Shown here: positions 24,512 to 34,314 of the stretch, one piece after another | Position numbering within the stretch: position 1 is the first letter of the stretch | Layout: each line of letters begins with the position of its first letter | Source of the DNA: Bacteroides sedimenti | GTDB lineage: Bacteria; Bacteroidota; Bacteroidia; Bacteroidales; Bacteroidaceae | Direction of reading: 5' to 3' | NCBI RefSeq assembly: GCF_040365225.1 | Contig: NZ_AP028055.1 | Location: 3,162,001-3,226,000, forward strand | DNA: 64,000 bases | Notes under the pieces: model-generated | Database searches by the model: none | What the model saw: only the letters and a program-made list of their open reading frames with translations | Told to the model about the DNA's origin: nothing | Made by a program: the position numbers and the translations under genes

Positions 24512-27500
24512 ATGACGAATTTAAGAACAAAGCGGTTTTGTGTTGCCGCAGCTTTATTGTTTTTTTGTTGCTCCATAATAATGGCGCAGACAAACGAGCA
24601 AAAGGTAACCTTGAATCTGAGAAATGTTTCGCTTGTCGAAGTATTCTCTGCTATTGAAAAACAAACAACCTATCGTTTTGCTTACAGAAATGTAGTTGTT
24701 GACAAGAAAAAGGATGTGACAGTTTCTAAGAGTGATGCTTCTGTTAAGTCGGTCTTGGATGCAATATTGCCATCAAAAGGTTTGCAATATTATGTTATAT
24801 CCGATAAGTCAATTGTTATCTCGGCGGGAAAAGAAAATGAAGCGCGTACTCCAGGTAAGAAAAAACAAGTAACAGGAATAATTAAAGATGAAAAAGGCGA
24901 ACCGATTATTGGTGCAAATGTTACCGAAAAAGGTACTACCAATGGTGTGACATCCGATGTAAATGGAAATTTTTCATTGAATGTTTCTGAGAACTCAGAA
25001 TTGCTGGTTGGCTATATTGGTTATAACTCTCAGAAAATACCAGTTGCCGGTAAGAATTTCTTTACTGTCAAAATGGAAGAAAAATCTCAGACGCTGGATG
25101 AAGTGGTAGTGGTTGGCTACGGTTCTCAAAAGAAAGTGAATCTTTCCGGAGCTGTAGCGACTGTCTCAGCCGATAAGTTGGAAGCCCGACCCATCTCGAA
25201 CTTGTCAGCTGCACTAGAAGGACTTGCTCCTGGTGTACGCATTACACAAGGTAGTGGTAACCCTGGTAGTGAAAGTGTTTCTATTCAGATGCGTGGAATA
25301 ACCTCCACGAATGGTAGTTCTCCATTGATATTGGTTGATGGTGCACCGGCCGATATGAGTGTGTTGAACTCCGAAGATGTTGAAAGTATCTCTTTCTTGA
25401 AAGATGCTGCTGCATCCGCCATATATGGTTCTAGAGCAGGTTCGGGTGTTATCCTCGTTACGACTAAGAAAGGCAAAAAAGAGAAACCAAAGGTGACTTT
25501 CTCAACTTTGTTTGCTCAAACCAAACCGATTACAGATTTGACTTTCATGTCGAATACTGCAGATTGGATGGATCTGCATAACATTGCCCGGAAGAACGCT
25601 TCTCCTACATCGGGTAACGACTATGCACAAAGTACCATAGATGATTGGAGAACGGCTAATGCCAATCCCAATGGAACGTACACAAACCCTGTGACCGGAC
25701 AAACCATTCCCAACTGGTTGGCATATCCAAACACAGACTGGGCACAGATATTGTTCCGGCCCAGCTATTATTCTAAACACAATATACAGGTAGCCGGTGG
25801 TAGCGAAACTACTAACTATATGCTGTCAATAGGCTATCAGAGCAACCCGGGTACATTGAAAAATACAGGAATGGACCGCTTCAATATCCGTGCCAATGTT
25901 GAAACCAAAATCGGTAAATTGTTCACTTTTGGAACACAGACATGGGCTACTAAAGAATACAAAGATCCGGGCAGTACCTCAATGACTTATTTGTTGCAGG
26001 CATTTCCTGGAATGACTCCTGAGTATAATGGGAAATATGGTGCTAGTGAAGATCCAAACACTACTCAGAAAGACAATATTCTGCAACAAGTTGCGGCACA
26101 GGGTGGAAAAAATGAATACACCCGCATCAATACGACCTGGTACAGCACGGTCAATTTGCCATTGAAGGGATTAGTTGGAGAGGCTCGTTTCAACTACAAC
26201 GAATATATGCTCCAGAATGAGACTCACTCACAATTTTTACCCAAATACAGCTTCCGCGAGAGCTTCGAAATTCCGAAGGAAGGTTTGTCAACACTCGATC
26301 AGGCTACTACCAGCCGCTATTCATATGGTTCGAAAGCCTATACAGCCAACTTGTTGTTGCGTTACAATAATACTTTTGGAAAACACAATATATCTGCATT
26401 GGCTGGTTATGAACAATATTGGACTCAATCATCAGGCTTCAGCGCTACACAGAAAGGCTTGCTCGATTGGAATGTAAACGATATTACTTCGGGGGCAAAC
26501 ATGGAGTCTATCGGTGGTGATCCGAAACAGGGATATGCCATGCTCTCTTACTTTGGTCGTGTTGGATATAGTTATGAAGGTAAGTACATCCTCGAAATCA
26601 ATTCCCGTTCGGATATTTCTTCTCGCTTTGCGCCTGGAAATCGCGGAAGTTTCTTCCCATCCGCATCTGTTGCATGGCGAATCAGTGAAGAAGGCTTCTA
26701 TGAGCCAATCAAACCTTATGTCAGTTATTTGAAGTTGAGAGGGTCTTATGGCTCGTTGGGAAATGTTGTTTCGGGTAACTATGCATGGCAAGCTTTATAT
26801 GGACAAGTGAACAATGTATTCAATGAGAAAGTAGCCAATGGTGTGATACAGCAAACACAACAGAACTTAACCCTCTCATGGGAAAAGGTGTACACCATGA
26901 ATTTTGGTCTTGATGCTCGTTTCCTCGATGATCGTTTGGGTGCTGAAATTGATTTTTATCAACGTAAAACAAGTGATATGTTGGGCGATGTGCCCAGTTA
27001 TCTAACATTGGGAAATGGTATCTCTGCACAAAAGGCTAACATGTATGCCATGTGTAATAACGGTGTTGAACTGAACCTGACTTGGACTGACAGGATCAAA
27101 GATTTTAAGTATAGCGTAGGATTGAATGCAACTTACAACAAGAATGAGTTGACAAAATACAATGGAGCCTTGACTTATGCATACGATGAAACAACCAAGG
27201 ATGCTTGGGGTAACCCGGGAGTATGGCGTTATACTAACTTAGGTAAAGCTTCTACCGGTGGTGATACACGTAGGGCTGAAACACACATGATAGATGAATG
27301 GTATTTGCATAAACCATATCAAGGATCGGGTTCCTACTATAACACAGACGGAACTGTTAATCCTGCCGGTGGTCCGAAAGATGGTATGATTCGTACCAAA
27401 GCTGATTTGGATTGGGTAAATTCCATGATCGCTGCCGGATACTCTTTCAACCAAAAGAAAGTTGGTCCCGAGGCTGCTAATATTTGGTACGGACAAATCT

Positions 27501-28123
27501 TGATGTCGGATGAAAACAGCGACGGTATCTATGGGGGCACAGACGACAAGGTGTTCACTGGTAAATCTACAACTCCTAAATGGATCTTCGGTTTGAACTT
27601 GAATGCCGAATGGAAAGGTTTTGACCTTAGCATGAATTGGTCAGCTAGAGTGGGTTCATACCATTATATCAACGACCGTGGAGCCAACGGTTCTATCTTG
27701 AGTAATACAGGCGATACGATGCCGGCTGATGCATGGAATATGTTTTATTTTTACGATGCAGTTGCTGCTTACAACGATTTCAAAGGACTAGGAGCAGCAT
27801 ACGATCCAGCTACAGACCCAAATGCAAAAATCAATGCCAAGTATCCGCGTCTGCTTACAGGAAGCAGTATAATGACAAGCAACACTCTCTATTTGTACAA
27901 TACTTCATATTTGAAACTGCAGTCGTTGCAAATAGGGTACTCTTTGCCTAAAAAATGGTTGGCTTCATCGGGCATCAGCAATATGCGCATCTTCATGGCA
28001 GGCGAAAATCTCCTTACCATAAAGTCTAAAGATTTCCCAGGAGTAGATCCAGAACTTGGAAGTTCGCTAGTTGTTTATCCTATCGCCAGACTATTGTCAG
28101 GTGGTGTTACAGTAACATTCTAA
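24512..28123 (+). CDS. SusC-like TonB-dependent outer-membrane transporter with STN domain (PUL 1)
   Basis: A 1203-aa outer-membrane importer for oligosaccharides. Order: signal peptide (about 1-26, ending IIMAQ); STN domain (about 30-105, VTLNLRNVSLVEVFSAIEK ... KSIVIS), which signals to FecR; carboxypeptidase-like domain (about 118-195, VTGIIKDEKGEPIIGANV); plug domain with LDEVVVVGYGSQKKVNLSG and VESISFLKDAAASAIYGSRA; then the 22-strand barrel ending in Phe (GGVTVTF). The STN domain ties it to the ECF/FecR pair upstream. The susD partner begins 12 bp downstream. Substrate cannot be read from the sequence. Confidence 0.95.
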   Translation: MTNLRTKRFCVAAALLFFCCSIIMAQTNEQKVTLNLRNVSLVEVFSAIEKQTTYRFAYRNVVVDKKKDVTVSKSDASVKSVLDAILPSKGLQYYVISDKSIVISAGKENEARTPGKKKQVTGIIKDEKGEPIIGANVTEKGTTNGVTSDVNGNFSLNVSENSELLVGYIGYNSQKIPVAGKNFFTVKMEEKSQTLDEVVVVGYGSQKKVNLSGAVATVSADKLEARPISNLSAALEGLAPGVRITQGSGNPGSESVSIQMRGITSTNGSSPLILVDGAPADMSVLNSEDVESISFLKDAAASAIYGSRAGSGVILVTTKKGKKEKPKVTFSTLFAQTKPITDLTFMSNTADWMDLHNIARKNASPTSGNDYAQSTIDDWRTANANPNGTYTNPVTGQTIPNWLAYPNTDWAQILFRPSYYSKHNIQVAGGSETTNYMLSIGYQSNPGTLKNTGMDRFNIRANVETKIGKLFTFGTQTWATKEYKDPGSTSMTYLLQAFPGMTPEYNGKYGASEDPNTTQKDNILQQVAAQGGKNEYTRINTTWYSTVNLPLKGLVGEARFNYNEYMLQNETHSQFLPKYSFRESFEIPKEGLSTLDQATTSRYSYGSKAYTANLLLRYNNTFGKHNISALAGYEQYWTQSSGFSATQKGLLDWNVNDITSGANMESIGGDPKQGYAMLSYFGRVGYSYEGKYILEINSRSDISSRFAPGNRGSFFPSASVAWRISEEGFYEPIKPYVSYLKLRGSYGSLGNVVSGNYAWQALYGQVNNVFNEKVANGVIQQTQQNLTLSWEKVYTMNFGLDARFLDDRLGAEIDFYQRKTSDMLGDVPSYLTLGNGISAQKANMYAMCNNGVELNLTWTDRIKDFKYSVGLNATYNKNELTKYNGALTYAYDETTKDAWGNPGVWRYTNLGKASTGGDTRRAETHMIDEWYLHKPYQGSGSYYNTDGTVNPAGGPKDGMIRTKADLDWVNSMIAAGYSFNQKKVGPEAANIWYGQILMSDENSDGIYGGTDDKVFTGKSTTPKWIFGLNLNAEWKGFDLSMNWSARVGSYHYINDRGANGSILSNTGDTMPADAWNMFYFYDAVAAYNDFKGLGAAYDPATDPNAKINAKYPRLLTGSSIMTSNTLYLYNTSYLKLQSLQIGYSLPKKWLASSGISNMRIFMAGENLLTIKSKDFPGVDPELGSSLVVYPIARLLSGGVTVTF

Positions 28124-28135
28124 AGAAAATTGAAA

Positions 28136-30040
28136 ATGAAAAGAATAATTTATATTTCAGCTGCTATCATATCCCTTATGAGTACAACGATGGGGTGTAC
28201 TGAATTGCTTGATACAGCTCCCAATGATAGAATATCACAAAATGTTATGTGGTCAACTGAAGATTTGGTTGATCAGGGAGTAATTGGTGTTTACTACTCA
28301 CTTCAACGGCCCATCAATGGGAATCAAATTATTGGTTCGAGTGCAGATATCGGTTACTATGGATTCGAAGGGTATGGAATGACCGGACAAGGTGAATATG
28401 GACTCGATAATTTATTTACAGCAGGTGTAAATCCCGGGAACACGCGGTTCGCCTTCCATTGGAGGTGGTCTTATTCGGGTATACATAGAGCCAATGCCGC
28501 TATTGCACAAATTCCAAAGGCACCTATCAAAGAGGAGAAAAAGGCTCGCTTGATAGCCGAATGTAAAATTCTGCGTGCGTTCTTCTACATGCGACTCAAT
28601 GAGATTTACGGTCGCGAAGGTTTAGGCGTGCCTCTTTACACTGAGCCTGTCAATCCCTCCGATTTGACTCGTGGACAAAGCCCTGAGGCTGATGTGTGGA
28701 GGCAAATCATTCAAGATCTGACCGATGCAATCAACGAACCTAACCTGAAAAACAACGATATAAAAGGAGAGGGACGCGTTAGTAGGGGAGCTGCATACAC
28801 ATTGCGCGGACGTGCTTACTTGCTGACTAAGGAATATGCCAAAGCTGCTGCAGACTTTGCTGAAGTTAGTAAACAGGGGTATGGACTGTATTCAAATTAC
28901 AAGAATCTTTTCAAAGTAGCTCAGGAACGCTGCGAAGAAATGATTATGAGCGTGCAATACATTGAAGATCCTACAGGATATGGAACCGGAATTCAAAAAT
29001 TTACAGCAGCCTTTCAACAAGGATCGCAAGATTCCAGAGGATGTTGGACTGACTTGCAAGTGACACCGGCTCTTGTCAATCTGTATGAAGTGGTGTTGGA
29101 TGCAAACACCGTCAAACCTTTCAAATGGGAAGATTATTTTGCTAACTGGAATGAAATCAGCGGTGACGGCACAACCACGGCCAACCGCAAAATCTATTTC
29201 TTACGCGACTCTAAAATCAACGGACAAGAGATCTCTGCAACATTGGTTTCAAAGCCTGTTAATAACGAATTGGCAAAGCTGCCCACCAATATTCAGGCTC
29301 TTTATTTGCCTGAAGGCAATGAAGCACGCCTGAAAAAAGCGTACGAAAATCGCGATCCCCGTTTGGCCATGAATGTGGTGACTCCTTATGCTAATTTCTA
29401 TGGAGTCAATAGTAACTCAACCGCTGCGGGATGGTACACGTATCGCTTTCCAGTGGCTGGGAAGTATTATTTTGATCAGACCAATGCCGAACCCAATGCC
29501 AACAAAAACTTGCCAGCCAGCTACTATACTTCGGGTTCTTGCAATGCACAAGCCGAGTTTAAGTATATTAACCGTAAGTTTGTAGGCGAAGGATTGGAAT
29601 ATTTACGTAGGGAACAAAATCCTGTTGACGAACCCATCATCCGATATGCCGATGTTTTACTGATGTGGGCTGAAGCATTGGTAGAGCTAAATGATTTGCA
29701 AGGGGCAATGGCTAAGGTAAAATTAGTACGTGACAGAGCTGGTGTACCAACTATGGCTGCTTCGTTTGCCGATCAGGTTACTGCACGCAACTATGTGCGT
29801 GATGAGCGCCGACGCGAACTAGTGGGAGAAGGTGTTAACTTCTTCGATGAAATGCGTTGGAAAACATTAAAGGAGACGAAGTACAACCAAGTAAATGCCC
29901 AACACGCATGGGGTGGTACGGAAAACACCGGTGGTACAACATACCAGTGGCCGGGAGATTTCTTCTACACATGGCCGGTACCGAGAACTGAAGTGGAAAT
30001 GAACCCCAATCTCACTAAAACGCCGGGTTGGATATACTAA
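28136..30040 (+). CDS. SusD/RagB-like surface glycan-binding lipoprotein (PUL 1)
   Basis: Surface lipoprotein (634 aa) forming the lid over the SusC channel and capturing glycan. Start ATG 28136; an in-frame TTG two codons earlier is unlikely. The lipobox ends at MSTTMGC with Cys near residue 21, followed by TELLDTAPNDRIS, the usual SusD N-terminus. TPR-like helices include NAAIAQIPKA and ECKILRAFFYMRLNEIYG. The C-terminal RYADVLLMWAEALVELND and RDERRRELVGEGVNFFDEMRW are family signatures. It is coupled to susC by a 12-bp gap. A long hairpin follows. Confidence 0.95.
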   Translation: MKRIIYISAAIISLMSTTMGCTELLDTAPNDRISQNVMWSTEDLVDQGVIGVYYSLQRPINGNQIIGSSADIGYYGFEGYGMTGQGEYGLDNLFTAGVNPGNTRFAFHWRWSYSGIHRANAAIAQIPKAPIKEEKKARLIAECKILRAFFYMRLNEIYGREGLGVPLYTEPVNPSDLTRGQSPEADVWRQIIQDLTDAINEPNLKNNDIKGEGRVSRGAAYTLRGRAYLLTKEYAKAAADFAEVSKQGYGLYSNYKNLFKVAQERCEEMIMSVQYIEDPTGYGTGIQKFTAAFQQGSQDSRGCWTDLQVTPALVNLYEVVLDANTVKPFKWEDYFANWNEISGDGTTTANRKIYFLRDSKINGQEISATLVSKPVNNELAKLPTNIQALYLPEGNEARLKKAYENRDPRLAMNVVTPYANFYGVNSNSTAAGWYTYRFPVAGKYYFDQTNAEPNANKNLPASYYTSGSCNAQAEFKYINRKFVGEGLEYLRREQNPVDEPIIRYADVLLMWAEALVELNDLQGAMAKVKLVRDRAGVPTMAASFADQVTARNYVRDERRRELVGEGVNFFDEMRWKTLKETKYNQVNAQHAWGGTENTGGTTYQWPGDFFYTWPVPRTEVEMNPNLTKTPGWIY

Positions 30041-30058
30041 ATAAATAAGATGTTATTT

Positions 30059-30190
30059 TGGGGCTATTCAAAAAGTCATAAGTTAATGGAGTTTTTTTAG
30101 ATTTAGTTCAGGCCCTTTCTATCAAATGATTAAGGGCCACAAAAAAACTTAGCATTAGTACTGAATTGACTTTTGAATAGCCTCTTTTTT
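30059..30190. repeat. Long imperfect inverted repeat after susD (hairpin terminator or MITE-like remnant)
   Basis: The outer arms ggctattcaaaaagtca (30062-30078) and tgacttttgaatagcc (30167-30182) differ by one extra A. A weaker intermediate pairing involves the T7 and A7 runs (30092-30098 and 30141-30147). The innermost stem is ggccctt/aagggcc (30111-30117, 30132-30138). A T-tract follows at 30185-30192. It may end the susCD transcript or be a non-autonomous transposon relic; no target duplication could be confirmed. Confidence 0.55.
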
Positions 30191-30321
30191 TTTGTACACT
30201 AACTTAATAATCTGATTCTATGCCTGTATGTAGAAAAGAAATGGATACATCACTTGATAAAAATCAAGCAAGCCGAATGATCATTTCACAGAAATCTCAC
30301 AGCAAATTACATGAATTGGGT

Positions 30322-32616
30322 ATGGCGATGCGTCTATACCGTGTAAAACTAATTGCAATTCCTTTTATTCTTATGCTGTTTTCCTTTAATCTGATTGCTG
30401 GTACAAAGCCACTTGCGGTCAATATTAACTGGCCTGAATTTATGAACAAGCAGGATCTATATTGGAATGTGCTTCCTAAAAGCTGGGATGAAGGGCCTTT
30501 TTTAGGCAATGGCCTTTTAGGTGTCCAAATCTATGAAGAACCAAACGAAAATTACATTCGTTTTGAAGTAGGTAACAGCAATGTACATGACCATCGAACC
30601 GGTGAAGATTTATTTAATAGACCACGCCTACTTATCGGACATTTTGCATTGACACCTGTTGGTAAGATTATTGGTGGTGAAATGCGTCTTGATTTATGGA
30701 ATGCTGAAGCCAGAGGCACAATAAAAACATCCAAAGGAAGCATCAGTTTTCGTTCCATTGTGCATGCACACGAAATGGGAATCATAACTGATGTAACATT
30801 TACGGGCGATGAGTCTGGGTTCAGATGGGAGTGGAAGCCAGCAAACGCAGACAGTCCCCGGTATTTATTTTCGCAAACACCTGCTTCCTATTTTAAAAAG
30901 CCTGAAGGATACATTTCAAATCCGCAACCAATCATCAATATACAAAATGGAGGTGGGGTATGTGTACAGCCATTGCTAGAGAAAGGACAAACAGCTACTG
31001 CCTGGAAAGAAATATCTGCTCAAAAAGAGCGAACTCTATATGTGAACATCTCGCATAGTTATCCTGAAAACAACGCACAAAGTCTGGCTGTCAATGCAGT
31101 TGAAAGGATCAGTAAAATGAAGGAGAACAAGTTGGTTCAATCGCACCGCAAATGGTGGCACAAGTATTATCCGGCAAGTTTTCTAAGTTTACCTGATGCT
31201 AAAATGGAGAATTTCTATTGGATACAGATGTATAAACTGGCATCTGCTACACGGGCAGATAGAGCATTAATAGATAATACGGGACCATGGCTCACAGTTA
31301 CTCCCTGGCCTAATGCCTGGTGGAACCTGAACGTACAGCTCACCTATTGGGCGCTTAATCCCTCAAATCGAACTGAGCTTGGAGCCTCTTTGGAAAATGC
31401 ATTGTATGGGAATATCCAAAATCTGATTATGAATGTGCCTGAACTTTATAGGTACAATTCTGCCGGAATTGGGCGCTCTTCCGATTTCTCAAATGTGAGT
31501 CCGGTCGGAGAACCCGGTAAGTTGACATCCACCCCTGAAGTTGGCCTTTTGACTTGGGCCTGTCATAATTTGTGGCTGTTGTATCGCTTTAAAATGGACG
31601 ACCAGTTGTTGAAAGAGAAACTATTCCCATTGCTGAAAAAGTCGGTGAACTACTATTTGCATTTCTTAAAGGAAGACAATGATGGTAAATTACACCTTCC
31701 AACAACCTATTCTCCTGAATATGGCGTAGCAGAAGATTGCAATTTTGACTTGGCATTATTGCGTTGGGGGTGCGAAACACTGCTAAATACATGTTCGCGG
31801 TTAAGCATTTCTGATGAGCTAATTCCCAGATGGAAAGAAGTGCTCGACAAGCTGACTGATTATCCAATCGATACTAATGGATTTATGATTGGAAGGAATA
31901 CTCCTTACGAAAAATCACATCGACATTATTCGCATTTGCTGTCAATTTATCCTCTTTATCTAACGAACATTGAAAAAGAGGGCAATAAAGAACTAATTGA
32001 AAGATCTTTAAATTATTGGCAAAGCAAAAAGGGGCATCATGAAGGATATTCTTTAACGGGAGCTTCGTCTATATCTTCAGCTATTGGCAACGGAAACGAT
32101 GCACTATTCTACTTAAACGGTTTGTTTAGTAAATTTCTGCGTCCAAATACGATGTATAAAGAAGCAGGGCCGGTTATTGAGACCCCTTTATCCGGAGCAC
32201 AGTCCATACATGATATGCTAATTCAAAGCTGGGGTGGAAAGATAAGAATATTTCCTGCTGTCCCTGATAAATGGAATGACATTGTTTTTCATAATTTCCG
32301 CACTGAAGGGGCCTTCTTGACGAGTGCACGTCGAGAAAATGGGAAAACAACCTTTATCCGAATCAAAAGTCTGGCTGGCGAGCCTTGTATCTTCATATCA
32401 GATATGATAACGCCCTCATTTAAAGGTGCCCGAAAGTTTAAACTTACCAATCTGGCAAAAGGGATATTTTCAATCGATTTAAAAAAGAATGAGGAGATTG
32501 TTTTATTCCCAAAAGGAACAGAGCCAATTTTGGATATTAATCCAATAAATAAAGGCACTCATGAACAAAATAACTTTGGCATCCGAAAAATAAATAATAG
32601 TTTTTCTTGTTTCTAA
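30322..32616 (+). CDS. GH95-like glycoside hydrolase (PUL 1)
   Basis: Exported enzyme (~764 aa from ATG 30322), probably periplasmic. I favour this start because a clear signal peptide begins here (MAMRLYRVKLIAIPFILMLF ... LIAG); an ATG at 30220 would put 34 residues before it. An N-terminal beta-sandwich with LGNGLLGVQIYEEPNENY is followed by an (alpha/alpha)6 barrel. The barrel has WWNLNVQLTYWALNPSN (about 335), TYSPEYGVAED (about 462) and HRHYSHLLSIYPL (about 533), then IHDMLIQSWGGKIRIFPAVP. These match the layout of GH95 alpha-L-fucosidases/galactosidases, though the Asn motif differs, so specificity is open. It lies between susD and a GH16 gene. Confidence 0.75.
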   Translation: MAMRLYRVKLIAIPFILMLFSFNLIAGTKPLAVNINWPEFMNKQDLYWNVLPKSWDEGPFLGNGLLGVQIYEEPNENYIRFEVGNSNVHDHRTGEDLFNRPRLLIGHFALTPVGKIIGGEMRLDLWNAEARGTIKTSKGSISFRSIVHAHEMGIITDVTFTGDESGFRWEWKPANADSPRYLFSQTPASYFKKPEGYISNPQPIINIQNGGGVCVQPLLEKGQTATAWKEISAQKERTLYVNISHSYPENNAQSLAVNAVERISKMKENKLVQSHRKWWHKYYPASFLSLPDAKMENFYWIQMYKLASATRADRALIDNTGPWLTVTPWPNAWWNLNVQLTYWALNPSNRTELGASLENALYGNIQNLIMNVPELYRYNSAGIGRSSDFSNVSPVGEPGKLTSTPEVGLLTWACHNLWLLYRFKMDDQLLKEKLFPLLKKSVNYYLHFLKEDNDGKLHLPTTYSPEYGVAEDCNFDLALLRWGCETLLNTCSRLSISDELIPRWKEVLDKLTDYPIDTNGFMIGRNTPYEKSHRHYSHLLSIYPLYLTNIEKEGNKELIERSLNYWQSKKGHHEGYSLTGASSISSAIGNGNDALFYLNGLFSKFLRPNTMYKEAGPVIETPLSGAQSIHDMLIQSWGGKIRIFPAVPDKWNDIVFHNFRTEGAFLTSARRENGKTTFIRIKSLAGEPCIFISDMITPSFKGARKFKLTNLAKGIFSIDLKKNEEIVLFPKGTEPILDINPINKGTHEQNNFGIRKINNSFSCF

Positions 32617-32674
32617 TTAGCTTATTTAATATAATTTATTTAGATGCTCAATTTAATAATATAAATATTTTTAA

Positions 32675-33448
32675 ATGAAAAAGATGTTGACAATACTAAT
32701 TTCTCTGTCATGTATGTTTATGTCATGCAGTAAAGAACCAGATAATTCCTTAACTCCGGCTCATATTTTATCCAATTACCATTTGGCATGGAGCGATGAG
32801 TTCGATGGAAGTAGTGTAGACTTGTCCAAATGGAATTATAGGGCAGAAAATACAGTCCGTAATTATGCCACTGTTTCACGCAATACCATTTCAATGGATG
32901 GAAAAGGTAATGTATCGTTGAAAGTGACTAAAGATAACTCAGGGAAATATTTTGTAGGACAATTAGGTACCCAGGGTATCTATGAAACTACTTATGGATA
33001 TTTCGAATGCCGTGCCAAAATGAATGCTCAAATCGGGCCGCATGTAGCTTTTTGGCTTCAATCGGCAGAGATGGGGAAGGTTGGCGATCCGGTAAAGAAT
33101 GGTACTGAAATAGATGTTTTTGAATATCATCGTAAAACTCCTGGAACAGTTTATCATAACCTTCATTGGGATGGATATGGTGTTGACCACAAAACAACAG
33201 GCAAACAAATTCCAGTTGCTGCGATTGGTGCCGGATTTCATACTTTTGGGCTGGAATGGACCAAGGATGCCTATATTTTTTATGTGGATGGTGAAGAAAC
33301 ATGGCGATCATCATCGGCTGTTTCACAACATAAAGAATATCTGATCCTTTCAACCGAACTTACCGGTTGGGGAGGCGATCCGGCACTGGGTAATTTCCCC
33401 GATGAGGTTTTATTCGATTATGTCAGGGTATATAAATCAAATTATTAA
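32675..33448 (+). CDS. GH16 family endo-glycanase, lipoprotein (PUL 1)
   Basis: A 257-aa lipoprotein (lipobox FMSC, Cys18), likely on the cell surface, where it would cut a polymer before import. The beta-jelly-roll of GH16 runs from WSDEFDG (about 40) to VLFDYVRVYK at the end. The catalytic signature NGTEIDVFEYH gives E145 as nucleophile, D147 as assistant and E150 as acid/base. GH16 members cut beta-1,3/1,4-glucans, galactans or mucin-type O-glycans. The short size and absence of CBMs do not decide. ECF/FecR control often marks host-glycan loci, so an O-glycanase role is possible but only inferred. Last gene of PUL 1. Confidence 0.92.
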   Translation: MKKMLTILISLSCMFMSCSKEPDNSLTPAHILSNYHLAWSDEFDGSSVDLSKWNYRAENTVRNYATVSRNTISMDGKGNVSLKVTKDNSGKYFVGQLGTQGIYETTYGYFECRAKMNAQIGPHVAFWLQSAEMGKVGDPVKNGTEIDVFEYHRKTPGTVYHNLHWDGYGVDHKTTGKQIPVAAIGAGFHTFGLEWTKDAYIFYVDGEETWRSSSAVSQHKEYLILSTELTGWGGDPALGNFPDEVLFDYVRVYKSNY

Positions 33449-34248
33449 TCCGAGTAAGATAAAACTTATATATACCTATAGTCAATCGTTCGATTGTGAA
33501 TTGTTTATCTGCTGGTATGTAAGAGTGATCTATTAAAATGAACTGGTAGGTTTGTGCTTACTTCAAAGTTGGCAGTAGCTATAAAGATCCATTGGTTTAC
33601 GGAGCATAACGAGGAAGGTTAAAATAATTATACAGTGTGACAAACTTCTGTAAAATAGTTCTTTTATATGGTTCGGTGCAAAGTTTGTCACCCCCATCAG
33701 CAGGGCGTTTCAGGAGTAAGGGGTGCTTTACCCCCTCAAATTGGTGGTTATGAATTCCCTTTTTCAAATGTGCTAGTGATGCTTTTTTGAATTTAATTTT
33801 TTGGAAGGAAATGTTTCTTTATATGCTTGTTTAATGTGATTGTAATATTCATATAATAAGACTGTTAGGGTTGTTTTATGGGGATAGAGTGATGCTTGTA
33901 GGTTGGAATTAATTATTGGAAATCTTTTTTCTGTCAGTGAGTACTATGAAAAATAATACTTGATTTTAATTGACAAAAACAACGTCGTGTCTCAGCCTCG
34001 ATAAATTTTTCCCTTAAAACAGCCTTATTGTTGTACTGGGAATAGAGATGAATAGTCACGGAGTTTTAGCGTGTATAGGGCAGTATAAAAAAAGATAATC
34101 GCAATTATTAAATGGCTGGTGAGATTGGGACTTTCTAATCAGAAAGCAAGGCTTACAATTTTCAACTTGCAGCCATAAAATGGCAATAATTTAATTTTCT
34201 GGAAAGCTTTAAACGAAGTTAACTTTAAGTAGATAACCAGATAAAATA
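33449..34248. other. Long non-coding interval between PUL 1 and the aldolase gene
   Basis: About 800 bp with no convincing gene on either strand. Visible structures are an 11-bp inverted repeat, gtgacaaactt (33637-33647) with aagtttgtcac (33681-33691), and a small GC-rich hairpin ggggt-gcttt-acccc (33720-33734). The rest is A/T-rich without pattern. The first repeat resembles terminal inverted repeats of insertion sequences, but no transposase fragment is seen. Confidence 0.5.
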
Positions 34249-34295
34249 GAAGAGCAGTTCCCAACTGATATTGTGGATTGGGAATTGCTCTTTCT
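34249..34295. terminator. Hairpin terminator downstream of the aldolase gene
   Basis: Arms aagagcagttcccaa (from 34250) and ttgggaattgctctt (to 34292) form 15 pairs with one G-U. T-rich sequence follows on the plus strand and TATTTTATC on the minus strand. It ends the minus-strand aldolase transcript 20 bp past its stop and could also act on plus-strand read-through. Confidence 0.8.
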
Positions 34296-34314
34296 TTTAT
34301 CTTTCTCGCACTTT

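Noticed and set aside
33637..33691. Complete insertion sequence
   Set aside because: Only a short inverted repeat; no transposase frame or fragment between or near the arms.
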